Shown here piece by piece: positions 1 to 10,977 of a stretch of 64,000 nucleotides of DNA. Under the pieces are notes generated by a model. The model was not told where the DNA came from and ran no database searches. It saw only the letters and a program-made list of their open reading frames with translations. The stretch is from Rosellinia necatrix. Taxonomy: Eukaryota > Ascomycota > Sordariomycetes > Xylariales > Xylariaceae. The stretch covers positions 434,001 through 498,000 of the forward strand of contig JAGYVD010000006.1 of assembly GCA_021209875.1 (NCBI GenBank), in the 5' to 3' direction. A program made the position numbers and the translations under genes. Position 1 is the stretch's first letter, and every line of letters starts with the position of its first letter.

Positions 1-3000
1 GCCATAACGGATTCGCACCCTTTGTTGGAACGAGTTCCGTCTCCAGATATCTTTGATGTCAGTATGCCGTCAATGAAAATTACCCATTCGTTCGTTTCTG
101 CGGTGCGCGTCTCCGAGTACGGATTTCTGTATTTGATCCTTGGCAAGGATATTACCACAGACCAGCAACAAGTGGCATTATCTACTAAGAACACTCGACC
201 AAACTGCCCACATTCTAATCTAACCATTCCTATTCCATCGTACCCTGGATCCGAGCATTGGTTGTTAGCTCTGATTGCTTACCATATTTGGGCATCAATA
301 ATTCTCGAGGGTTTGTCGGAAGGCGATGAGTTATTTATCCATGATGCCGATCAAATACTTGCGACAACCATTTGTTCCGAAGCAGCTGTTCGAGAAGTTC
401 AAGTCATATTCTCAGCTACAGAGGGCAGGACAAGATCACAAGGGTTACAGGACTGTAACGTTCAATTCCACACCTCGAAAAATACAATCTCACAATCCTT
501 GTTAGACAGACTCACTGTTTTCATCGACTGTGAGGAATCTCCTGGAAATAGTTTCTTAGGGAAATACATTCGTTCTCATCTTCCGCCTCATTGCAAGAAA
601 ATCGCATTTCACGAGTTACTGAACACCGAGCCACGGCCACCAAAAGGCTTAGCATTGAAACGGGTTAAGGCTCGCCTAAAAGTATCTGCATTGCGCTCCT
701 GTCAATATCTTAGCCTTGTGTTGAAAAAACGCCGTACTCTCGTACCAGCAACTCCAATAGTTGCGGTGTCTGAGCTGAGTAATGAAACTCCCTTGAATGC
801 GATTATCGACTGGACATTGGGCTCTCAAGCCCTGGTCAGGCTCAGTCCCGCCGACTCTCTGGTCATATTCTCAAATGACAAGACATTTTGGCTTGTTGGT
901 CTAACTGGAGGACTAGGATTATCCCTTTGTGAATGGATGATCCACCGCGGAGCAAGGTACATAATGTTATCGAGCCGAAACCCCAAAATCGATCCGGTTT
1001 GGCTAGCAAACATGCAAACCTTAGGGGCTACCGTCAAGGTTTCATCATGGTTGGTCATTAGAAGCGATTAGAGACTACCTCACTAGCTAACAGAATTTAT
1101 CTTAGCGATATAACACAGAAGCGAGATGTCATATCCCTATATTCCGATATGTGCTCTAGCATGCCTCCTATTGGTGGTGTTGCCCAGGGTGCAAGTAAGT
1201 TCGCCTTCCAAGATAAATCATATCCATAATCACCCTTTTCACATCAAGAAATATTTAATATTCAGGCCGTTCGCTACACTGTTTAGAGTATAGCTAACAT
1301 GTACTTTCGCGTTAGTGGTCTTACAAGACACCCCTCTCCGAGACATGACATTAGACATATTACAGAGTGTCATGAGACCAAAGGTTGAAGGAACTATATA
1401 TCTGGACCAACTTTTTCAAGACAATACTCTGGACTTTTTTGTTCTTTTCTCTTCTGCAACTTCTGTCAACGGCAATGCGGGACAATCCGCCTACACTGCA
1501 GCTAACCTTTTCATGACAGCATTAGCAGAGCAACGGCGACAACGGGGATTATCAGCATCTGTCATTCATATAGGTCCGATTTTCGGCATCGGTTATATTG
1601 CACAAGCGTTGGACGAAACAACTATATTTGCAGAGACAACTATGCGCTCTGGTGGATATATAGCAACATCAGAATATGATTTCCATCAGCTATTTGCTGA
1701 AGCTATATTAGCCGGACGACCAGGGTCTATTGCCCCCATCGAGATACTGACGGGCCTTCACCAGATTGAACACAATGCCGAAAGCCTCCCGATGTGGGAA
1801 TCAAGCCCCATAATGAACCACTTTACCCATAACCACGGATCATTGGGACGGACCACTTCGAGTCGCAACACTATCTCCATTAAAGCCCAATTAGCAGAAG
1901 CACAAAACCCCGATCACATTACCAAGATTGTGAAGACTGCATTTATCACAAAGCTCCAGATTTTATTCCAACTAGACACAGCAGAGGGTGGCGAAGCGGA
2001 TCTGCTATCTACACCTTTAAGTCAGATGGGTATAGATTCTCTTTCAGCGGTTGAGATTCGCAGCTGGTTCTTGAAGACTCTAGAAGTCAATATTCCTGTT
2101 CTCAAGATATTAAATAACTCGACCGCGGGCGACCTGGCGGATCTCGCCTGCCAATCAATCGTTTCACGGATAATACAGGGCAACCAGGAGAGTGATTCTA
2201 TTCTAGAAGCTAATGCTAATCATAAGTACCTAAAACTTACAGATGGTATCAAATATGAAATGCCCGATGGCGTATCTCAAGATAGTCCACGTATGGCAGC
2301 TCAGTCGGAAGATACCCGGCCAAAAGACCTGGCAAAGCATGAGTTGACGCAAACCATGAAGTTATCTTTCAGTCAGGAAATGTTCTGGTTCGTATGGGCT
2401 TCGCTGGGTGACAAAACTAGTTTGAATCACACCGGCTGGGCTAGAATAAAAAGCAAAATCCGAGTCCATGATTTCGAAGATGCGGTCCGGTCCATTGCTA
2501 TGCACCATACGATCTTGAGAGCATGCTTCTCCGAGCAGAATGGGGTGCCAGTACAATCCATAATGAGCTCAAGTCGATTGAAACTCGAACATCGGCACAT
2601 CAGTAATGAGCATGAAGTCCAAGCCGCCGCAGACGTTCTCAACAATACGTCCTTTGATGTACAGAATGGCGAGACTGTACGGTTACTCCTTCTTTCAATG
2701 TCTTCAACCCAGCATTTTCTCGTCTTTGGTATTCACCCACTCGTTATGGACGGGCTATCATTCCAAATATTACTCCACCAACTCATCGGCCTTTATTTAA
2801 ACCCTTCTACCCAACTGTGTTCAAGCCAATATCTGGATTATGCAGAAAAGCAGCGCAGGAATGTTGAATCTAGTACCTTGGACAAGGACCTACTCTTCTG
2901 GAAGACCGAGTTCTTAACAATCCCCCCTCCATTACCGATTTTAAAGGTATCCGCGCTTACATCACGCCCACCGTTGGTTTCTTATGAAAATGAAAAGGCT

Positions 3001-6000
3001 GTGTTAAGAATATCCAAGGAAACTAAGATTAAAATCCAGTCTGTGTGCCGCCGCTGCGGGGTCACCCCTTTTCATTTCTACCTCGCCACGTTTAGAGCCC
3101 TGTTGCTAAGGTATGCGGATGACGCGGAGGATATTGTTATTGGTGTCGGTGATGCAAATCGGACAGAAGACGACATGATGGAAGTTATCGGACCATTCAT
3201 CAATCTTCTCCCTGTTCGCCTCATCACCCGGGCGAGTTCAAAATTCGAAGACTTATTGCAATACACTCGTACGCAGGTATTGAATGCACTACAGTACTCA
3301 GGGGTACCGTTTCAAATCCTATTGAGCAAGTAAGAACCGAACGCTTAACCCTTCACCTATTAGTATCAAGAGGATGTCGGTATATGATCTAACGCGGGCC
3401 GTAGGCTAGGTATCCCAAGGTCATCTACATACACATCCTTGTTCCAATGCTTCATCGATTATAGACAGGGACAAAGGGAAAGATTCAGCTGGGGCGATGT
3501 TGAGATGCAGTTTGAATCATTCCAAAGTTCTAAATTGGGATATGATGTTGCCTTGGATATTATTGATGATCCGATCGGCGACTGTGTTCACATTTTAGAG
3601 GTTCGAAAAGATATATACGGTAAATCTGGAGCAGAGAGGCTGATAAAAAGTTACGAACGCTTAATCAAATCGTATGCCATCACGCCAACCACAGCTCTGG
3701 ATGAGCCAAATATCGTTGACTCAGCAGACACAGAAGAGGTGATCAGGTTCAGTCGAGGTATACCTAACCGCTGTCACTCCTAGATTTCCCTGATTCTAAT
3801 TTTTACGCAGGCCCTTCACGTTCTTCCAATTGGCCTGAGACAGTAGTCCACCGCGTTAACGAAATAATTCGTCAGCAACCAGACGCAACCGCTGTGATAA
3901 ACCCCGATAGTTCATTAGCATCATATGCAACATTATCGACGCAAGTTCATGCGATTTCTACCGCTCTACTCTCTGCGGGCGTTGGACCCAATTCCACTAT
4001 TGCTGTATTCCAGGAGGCCACGCATTTCTGGGTCTCATCCATCCTTGGTATCTGGCATATGGGAGCTACATATGTACCCCTTGATCTCGGATTGCCTCTA
4101 TCTCGGTTAGCAGCGATGGTGGAAGATTGTCGGCCTGTGGTGATACTTGTTGATAGCCAAACAGCTCCGCGTGTGCACAAGGTTACCAGCTCTGCAATTA
4201 CGACGATCAATGTCACGGGGCTAGATGCTCAAACACCCCGAGAGGTACTTCCTATCGTTCCGACGGCAGAAACCCCCAGCGTAATTCTATATACTAGTGG
4301 CTCTACCGGAACTGCTAAAGGCGTAATTTTAAAACACAGCGGTCTTCGAAACTTTTCGGAGATGATCGCGCCAATTTTTGGATTACGCTCCGAGGTAGTT
4401 CTGCAGCAGACTTCATCTGTGTTCGATCTATCTCTTATTCAGATCACCACGGCACTGTGCCATGGGGGAAGCCTTTGTTTAATCCCGTGGAATCAGAGAG
4501 GGGATGCTATCGGTATTGGCAAAGCTATGGTCGATCATAGTATTACATTTACTTGTGCTACTCCGTCGGAATATCGCTCTTGGCTCAATCATGGTAAATC
4601 TCAACTCTCCCGATGCGCCAATTGGAAAATAGCAGTGGCGGCTGGTGAACCTATACCGACCTCTTTTCCAGCACGGCTATCTTCAATAAACCAAAGCCTC
4701 AGGTTCTACAATCTATATGGCCCATCCGAAACATCGCTCGCTGCTACAGCAATTCAAGTGCAGCTACCCTGTGGGAAGACCACCCCTATATTGAAAGAAC
4801 CAATCTCTGCAGGTTCACCCTTACCTAACTATTCCGTATACGTCCTTGATTCGAAATTAAGACCTATGCCTGTTGGAGTGCAAGGAGAGATATATATAGG
4901 TGGGGTCGGAGTTGGAGCCGGTTATCTAAACCGACCAATACTCACAACAGAGAAATTTATCTCAGACATCTTCGCCGATAGGTTCAGCGAGACAGACCGC
5001 GGCACCTTGCTTCACCGAACTGGAGATATAGGTCGATGGGATCGAACCGGGGCGCTCTTTATCGAGGGCCGCATAGCAGGAGACACACAGATAAAATTGA
5101 GGGGTATGCGAATCGACCTCGGCGAAGTAGAAAACGCTATTATCTATGCCTCAAACGAGGCCATCTCCGAGGCTTTAGTTTCTGTTCCCTCATCTCACGC
5201 CGAGGACGATGAGCTCCTCGTCGCATATGTGGTATTCGATCAATCCTCAACAATCGAAGATGTCAATCACGAGCTCACCGCTCTACCATCGGAGCTAAGA
5301 AGAATTCTACCACAGTATATGTGCCCGGCTATCATCACTTCAGTGCAAAGCTTGCCGAGAATGAATTCTGGCAAAGTCGATCGTAAAGCCATCGCTGCAT
5401 TGCCATTTCCAGAAACAATAGCATGCCGACATGCGAATACAACTACCAGTCTAACGGACATGGAAAGACGTTTAAGCCTTCTTTGGCACGATGTTGTAGT
5501 TCGAGAGTCACCAACAACCCACAGTAGTCTCTTCTTACCCCAAACCGACTTTTTCCATGTTGGCGGTACCTCACTGCGGCTTTTAGGTTTACAAGCTAGC
5601 ATTCTCGAAACTTTTAATGTCCGGATTTCTATCTTGGACATGTTCGAACATAGTACGCTGGCTGAAATGGCGCGCTGTATTGAGGGTGCCGAACACGAGG
5701 TACATATAACAAAGCCTGATTGGGATGTAGAGGCATCTTTACCACTTGAACTCCGGGATGTGCCATTTTTGACCTCAGTGGTGAGCGATACGGACACCTC
5801 AGAGGCTGGCAAAATTGCTGTCTTGACAGGTGCAACCGGTGCTGTAGGTAGGGCGCTTTTGAAGGCGCTGAGTCTGGATTCTAATGTCAAACACATCCAT
5901 TGCCTTGGAGTGCGCGATACAGGCAGGTATCGCGATCTATATACCGGGAAAGTGACATTACACAGCGGAGATCTTAGTCTCCCAAGGCTAGGGCTGTCAA

Positions 6001-6839
6001 AGGAGACCGCCGAAAATATTTTTTCCGAAGCTGACTTCATTGTTCACAATGGCGCGGAGGTATCTTACCTCAAGAATTACAGGTCGCTTCGCAAACCGAA
6101 TGTACAATCAACGAAGGAAATAGCAAAAATGTGCGCCCCGCGCATGGTGCCGATACATTACATCTCGACCACATCTGTGGAAACGAACGATGCAACTCGT
6201 CGCGCGGCGGGAACCGGTGACAGAAAAGGGTCCGAACCTACTCACTTTCGTGATTCGCAGCATCCGGGCGGAGGCCAACTAGCTAGCCTGGGGAGCGGCT
6301 ACACCGTTTCTAAACAAATCAGCGAAGACTTTCTAAAGAGGTTCAAGATGAAGTATCCAGATTGGCCTATATGGATCCATCGGCCCAGCCTAATCAGCGA
6401 CAAAGCTAGAGTTGGTGGAGGACCTAAGTCGATAATCGAGAGTATACAGTATTACTCGTCGTTGTTGCATGCTATACCAGTGATTCCCGATCGCGAGGTT
6501 GGGATGTCTGTCTTTGGGACATTCAACATTGTTTCAATGGACGTAGTGGTCAGAGGCATTTTAGATGCGGCGCTAGGAGCAGAGGACGCACACGTATCCC
6601 ATTCAGTACGGATGCTCCGTCACGTCGGAAACGATGAGCTAAACCTTTCTGACCTACGAGGGTGGGCCACCGATCAAAAGAGCGACAGCGAGAGGCAAAA
6701 TAAAGCGATGAGGGAAATAAGCTTGGTTGAATGGGCATCTAGAGCTGGTGAGATTGGAATGGACCCTACCATCGTAGTCTTCATGAAAACTATTGCCGCC
6801 GAGATGGGTTTGGTTGACATCACGCCATCTTCAACGTAG
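1..6839 (+). CDS. PKS-NRPS hybrid synthetase, 3' part (KR-ACP-C-A-T-R); 5' end outside window
   Basis: Joins a polyketide to an amino acid and releases the product through a C-terminal reductase-type domain. Exons fit as <1-1049, 1106-1194, 1316-3329, 3405-3757 and 3811-6839; every join restores a family motif, so the stop at 1071 is intronic. The ketoreductase has a GLTGGLG nucleotide loop near 898 and YTAAN (Tyr 1492-1494). ACP motif GIDSL has its Ser at 2038-2040. The condensation domain spans about 2340-3750, with HPLVMDG at 2734-2754 where HHxxxDG is expected, so the catalytic second His is Pro. The adenylation domain (about 3890-5400) has YTSGSTGTAKG, NLYGPSET, HRTGDIG and NSGKVDRK. Carrier motif is GGTSL. 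The reductase domain has TGATGAVG and an intact YTVSK (YxxxK). KS, AT, DH and MT would lie upstream. Product cannot be predicted. Confidence 0.93.
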
Positions 6840-7668
6840 TATAGAGAGAGCAGGCAAATGGCGTGGCATCATCATGGCTAGGGTTCGGTATAAGTCGTAT
6901 TAGGTAGATATATGCCTCCGGTACTCATTACGTAAGCATAGGGTTTGTATGTCCCAAGTGTCGTCACGACAGAGAGTCATATTACCATAAGCTTTATCGC
7001 AATGACCTCTTACGTATATTAGTAATATCATCGCCACAATGCGCAGTACGGGTGCAAGTATGGCAGAAAGGGCCTGCGGCTCTTTTCGCTCCCGCTCGTT
7101 AGAAGTTCCAATCCCTATCTTAACCTTAATAATCTTCAGTTTTATTTCGGGTCAGCTAACTCAGGTACGCGCCACCGTCTTTCATCTTGTTGTCCCTTGT
7201 CTTCACTTAACTAATCTACTGTTCGGTCCTTTTTCTTTTATGCTCTCTCCGCTCCGGCCCCCACCTCCCCTCCACAAGAACCATCCCTTCACCCACAAAG
7301 AAACACCACAGCGCTCGATTGGCATGTTGCGAGATATGCCTCGTCCCTTCTCCCATGATATCATCGGGTGTATAGCGCAGTGACAGATGCTTTAATGAAG
7401 ATAGGTGTCAAAGGAGTTGAACCCCATTCAGCTATTGTTCTTATACAGTGTCTTGTTCGTCTATCCTCCGTTATATTCTGAAAGAATGTCATAGAGATAT
7501 CGGAAGTAATATATAAATACTGTTCGCGATAATGCCTTGACCTTCTCAGTCTCGAATTCCTATTATGCGCTTCCCTTCGGCCTTCATATTCACCTGGCCT
7601 TATCTCTCGGGGTCGATCGAGGCCTAATCTGTTTACTTCCCAGATTCGGTTCTCCAACAACATCAACC
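6840..7668. other. Intergenic region, PKS-NRPS to small membrane protein
   Basis: No convincing gene seen. Open frames at 7039-7383 (+) and 7361-7741 (-) lack recognisable domains. The last ~100 bases before 7669 are pyrimidine-rich, as in many fungal 5' leaders. Confidence 0.5.
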
Positions 7669-8130
7669 ATGCCTGGACATATGTCTGTTCCTCTACAATC
7701 CAACCCCCTGCTCTCTGATTCTCACGATTCGGGCTATTCAACCATGAGACCCAAACTATGCCTGGTCATTCCGCCAACGCCCGAATCCTGCCCCATGCCA
7801 ACAACACCAGACGACAATTTCGTAGTCACAAATGACTCAGAATATTATGAGGGTTTGACGCCGGGAGACTACACAAGCCACGGAGAAATGGGCGAATGTC
7901 AATATTGTCTCGAGCAAGGCCTTGACCACAATATGCAAGCTTACCGTCACCAAGTGGCTCGTAGATCTGCGAAGATCCGTAGAAAAACCACGGTTGACTC
8001 ATGTATCTGGTTCTGCACGCAACTCTTCGCGGTCATTCTGCTTTTGATAATCATCGCCATGTTAACATCTCTGATGAATAGGATGATAGCTGACCATTAT
8101 GTCAAGCATCCGCGCCAGCGACGCTCTTAG
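7669..8130 (+). CDS. Small hypothetical protein with a C-terminal membrane segment
   Basis: Predicted 153 aa; family not recognised. The frame opens further upstream only through a non-ATG codon, so the ATG at 7669 (context CAACC before it) is chosen. The first ~110 residues are polar, with a Cys pair (CQYC) and a basic patch (RRSAKIRRK). One strongly hydrophobic stretch, about residues 114-136 (Ile/Leu-rich), is followed by a short basic tail, so a tail-anchored or single-pass membrane protein is plausible. No intron is needed. It could be an unrecognised conserved fungal orphan or a chance frame; the clean hydrophobic segment favours a real gene. Confidence 0.5.
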   Translation: MPGHMSVPLQSNPLLSDSHDSGYSTMRPKLCLVIPPTPESCPMPTTPDDNFVVTNDSEYYEGLTPGDYTSHGEMGECQYCLEQGLDHNMQAYRHQVARRSAKIRRKTTVDSCIWFCTQLFAVILLLIIIAMLTSLMNRMIADHYVKHPRQRRS

Positions 8131-8642
8131 GGAAGGTGCCTGAACATACCTGCTCACTTTCATGCATTAAAATAAATGTTCAGTAATTAGCGTAGCTATT
8201 CTTGATTTCCCCCCTTGCCGTTTCGGAAAAACACAAAAGAAAGGAAATAATACAACTAGGTAAATAAAATTTAGGTATTCAAGCGAGATAAGTATTTCCT
8301 CCAATACTCTTGTCCCAAACATCCTTCCTTCGTGGGGATGACAATTCAAGATACAAGAACCAGCGGCATCTTTAATTGATGAGTAAAGGTGTACATTCTA
8401 AGGGTTTCCAAGCTCGGAAGCGATGTCTTCAGATATGTCGTGATATTATTTGGATTCATTCGGCGACACGCTATTACGGCTATTATAGGTAACGACCCGG
8501 TTTCAATTGACTTGTTGACATGATTATTATAATTCGCTGTAGGGATAACATCTTCCGCAATTGTCGAGCTTCTTGGCAAATTTTCCCAACGCTCTCTGAG
8601 AAGGGGGAGCCAAGGTGTCCAAGCGGACGGCGGCGGCGGCCT
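8131..8642. other. Intergenic region between convergent genes
   Basis: Convergent 3' ends face each other here. AT-richer than the flanks, with no recognisable element seen. Confidence 0.5.
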
Positions 8643-9257
8643 CTACACGTCCCGATCCGCCACCCACAGCACCCAACCGGCCGCGCGATCCACCACGGCG
8701 CCGATCGGCCCCAGGGCGGGCCAAACGACGCGATCGAGGAGCCGGCGGGCGGCGGCGTGGGCGCGGAGGCACCAGCCGAGGGACCAGACGAGCGGGCTGT
8801 GGACGGCGCCGAGCCAGCGCAGGCGCACGAGGCCGTGGTTGAGCAGGTCGCGGACGTCGGGGCGGGACAGGAGCCAGAGCGCGACGGCGGCGGCGGGCAC
8901 GAGGTGGCGCCAGTCGAGCACGGCGCAGACGACGAGGCCGTACCACACGGTCCACGCGAGCCGCGCGTCCCACTGCAGTCCCGACCCGCCACCGTCGCCG
9001 CCGCCGCCGCCGCCGCCGTGGACCGCGAGGAGGCCCTCGCGCAGCACCTCGGCCGCCAGCACGCCGAACACGACCAGCCAGGCCGTCGCCGCCCACCGCA
9101 GCACGCGCAGCAGCAGCCGCCAGTCGCGCAGCACGAAGAACGCCAGCGCCCCGTTCCACGCCAGCAGCGCGCTGAGGACGAACACGAGCATCATCGCGGA
9201 CGGCTGGGGCTGGGGCTGGGGCTGGGGCTGGGGGGGCGCGGGTTCGTTGTCGCTCAT
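8643..9257 (-). CDS. GC-rich multi-pass membrane protein with N-terminal Pro-Gln repeats
   Basis: Predicted 204 aa; family not recognised. The N-terminus carries a run of PQ dipeptides (residues ~9-19) encoded by a GGGGCT-type hexamer repeat at 9206-9235. Hydrophobic segments at about residues 22-43, 51-70, 103-118 and 119-131 suggest three or four membrane spans, separated by a Gly-rich loop (residues ~80-90). The C-terminal half is Arg/Trp/Leu-rich. Strong third-position GC supports coding. Overlapping plus-strand frames (8520-9557, 8839-9387) are compositional shadows of the same GC-rich DNA. Function unknown. Confidence 0.6.
   Translation of the reverse strand: MSDNEPAPPQPQPQPQPQPSAMMLVFVLSALLAWNGALAFFVLRDWRLLLRVLRWAATAWLVVFGVLAAEVLREGLLAVHGGGGGGGDGGGSGLQWDARLAWTVWYGLVVCAVLDWRHLVPAAAVALWLLSRPDVRDLLNHGLVRLRWLGAVHSPLVWSLGWCLRAHAAARRLLDRVVWPALGPIGAVVDRAAGWVLWVADRDV
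9180..9240. repeat. Hexamer microsatellite (GGGGCT-type) inside a coding region
   Basis: About five tandem copies of a GGGGCT unit. It encodes the Pro-Gln dipeptide run of the minus-strand membrane protein. Confidence 0.8.
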
Positions 9258-10977
9258 TGCTCGCGAGCCTCGTCGCTGCTGTTCTCTGTTTGGACTTGGG
9301 GTTTTCTTGGGGAAAGGGGTCGGTCAGTCACCGAAGATTATGAAGTTGGTCCCTCTGGGAAAAAAAAAAAGACTAGTATTTTGGTGAGAAGGGGTGAGGG
9401 CCTTTTTTTTTTTTTTTTTAGCCTTGCTTCACACCAGTGGCCATTTTACAGCAGCCGACCGGTTCACTCACTCATCGGTGTTGACACCGGAAACGGGGGT
9501 GGTGATGGTCGGGCTCTTTGTATGTTCCGATCCTGCATGCTGGATCAGTATACCTAGTTCTCAAGCTTGGCCTACCTGCAATCGTCTTTGTCCGTCGTTG
9601 AATACCTATTTAATAAACCTAGGACCGATACCTAACCTTGGTGGATTATCGGTGATGGGCTGAGTCGTGCGATTCTATGCTTGCGAGAAAGTTGATAGTT
9701 TGGCTTTCATAGCAATCTGGCACGAGAGGTCATATAGACCAAACATGAGTCAAGTCTCCTTTGTGGGTGTATAGTCTCAGTCATTAGGTAGTTATTAGTA
9801 ACGTGGGAAATCGAACCTAAATACTAGAATATTAGGTAAGTAGGGAGGGAGGGAGCTTCGAGGCATGACAATGTGGCTATAATGATAATCCGATTTAGAA
9901 TTCGCAGAATAGATAATTTGAATGTTTCGTTATTCACTGCCATCTGACATGAATGAAGGCTGAAACTTCCAAGTATATCATCATTTTGCGGCGGCCGTCA
10001 TTGGTATAAGCTGAACGGCTGAATGGCTGAATGGCTGAATGACCGAATGGCCGAATGGCCGAATGGCTGGATGGCTGGATACTATTTATCCGTCGTTGCG
10101 GCGGCACATTGCACAGCTAGCTGAGCTCCCTTGTGGCCATTATCCATTTAGCAGTGGTTTTATGATGAATACTCACTTTCACTTCTGAAGGCCATGACCA
10201 GCATAGTGACGTGACGTAAACTATAGACGGCGTAATTTACTACCGGCAAAGGCTGGATGCTCGTTTTATGGGGTCTCGTGAGATCGTATACAACAAACCT
10301 ATAACCCATCAATGAAATGTCTTTATTCACCACGATTTACAACCCTGGCTGCGCAGTACCTAGTGTATTTCAGTAGGTAAGTCAGACTACTACATATGTA
10401 GGTAGTCTATTAGTGCGACCATGTATGTAACCCCTATTCAATCCAATCCGATTTGGGCCATTTACGGGCCAATTTAAAGTAGTTGACGACGCTAAAACGC
10501 GCTTCGGTACGCTAAGGACGACGTCTCCACTAATATGCTTCAATTGCAGGTATTAATGCGCCGTCTGTCGCAGAACTGGTTGCACAGCAGCGGTTGCGCT
10601 CGCCTCCTGCATTGTGCGTTATTGTAGAAATAGAAGCTGCCTTGAACTGAACTCGAGTATGCTGGCTTGCCGGGCACCTGCATCAAACCTTGTGGCCCAC
10701 ACATATTTCGGGTAACCTTCGACGTAGACCAGGGGGGATCCCATCTGCACCGCCGATACCAACTGCCCTACAGAGCACACTCCTTCCGAACGTTGACAGC
10801 GGTGCTTCCTTGCAGCCACGGCCAGGCTTCCAATCCATCCCTTGCTCTCGTCCTCCCGTGCTGACGAGGTGCGTTTCAAGTTCCGTTCGGGAATCGAATC
10901 GAAGCTTGGGGCATGACGAGGACGGGCCCTTGGCCGGATATAATCTCTAAACATACCCCCGACGCGTCTCGGCGGAG
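9258..10977. other. Intergenic region with a 9-bp minisatellite
   Basis: No gene supported. It contains poly(A)/poly(T) runs near 9361 and 9403 and a 9-bp tandem repeat at 10011-10080. The segment before 10978 is the likely promoter and leader of the leucine-rich-repeat gene; open frames there (10619-11182, minus) are shadows. Confidence 0.5.
10011..10080. repeat. 9-bp minisatellite (CTGAATGGC-type), ~8 copies
   Basis: Nine-base units related to CTGAATGGC repeat with small changes (CTGAACGGC, CCGAATGGC, CTGGATGGC). Confidence 0.85.

Noticed and set aside
1071..1315. Apparent stop and gap in the ketoreductase suggesting a pseudogene
   Set aside because: Two introns (1050-1105 and 1195-1315) restore the KR motifs in frame.
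5267..6040. 257-aa minus-strand frame in the synthetase
   Set aside because: Antisense of the A/T/R coding region with no domain.
8520..9557. 345-aa plus-strand frame over the PQ-repeat gene
   Set aside because: Low-complexity shadow; the minus frame shows coherent membrane segments.
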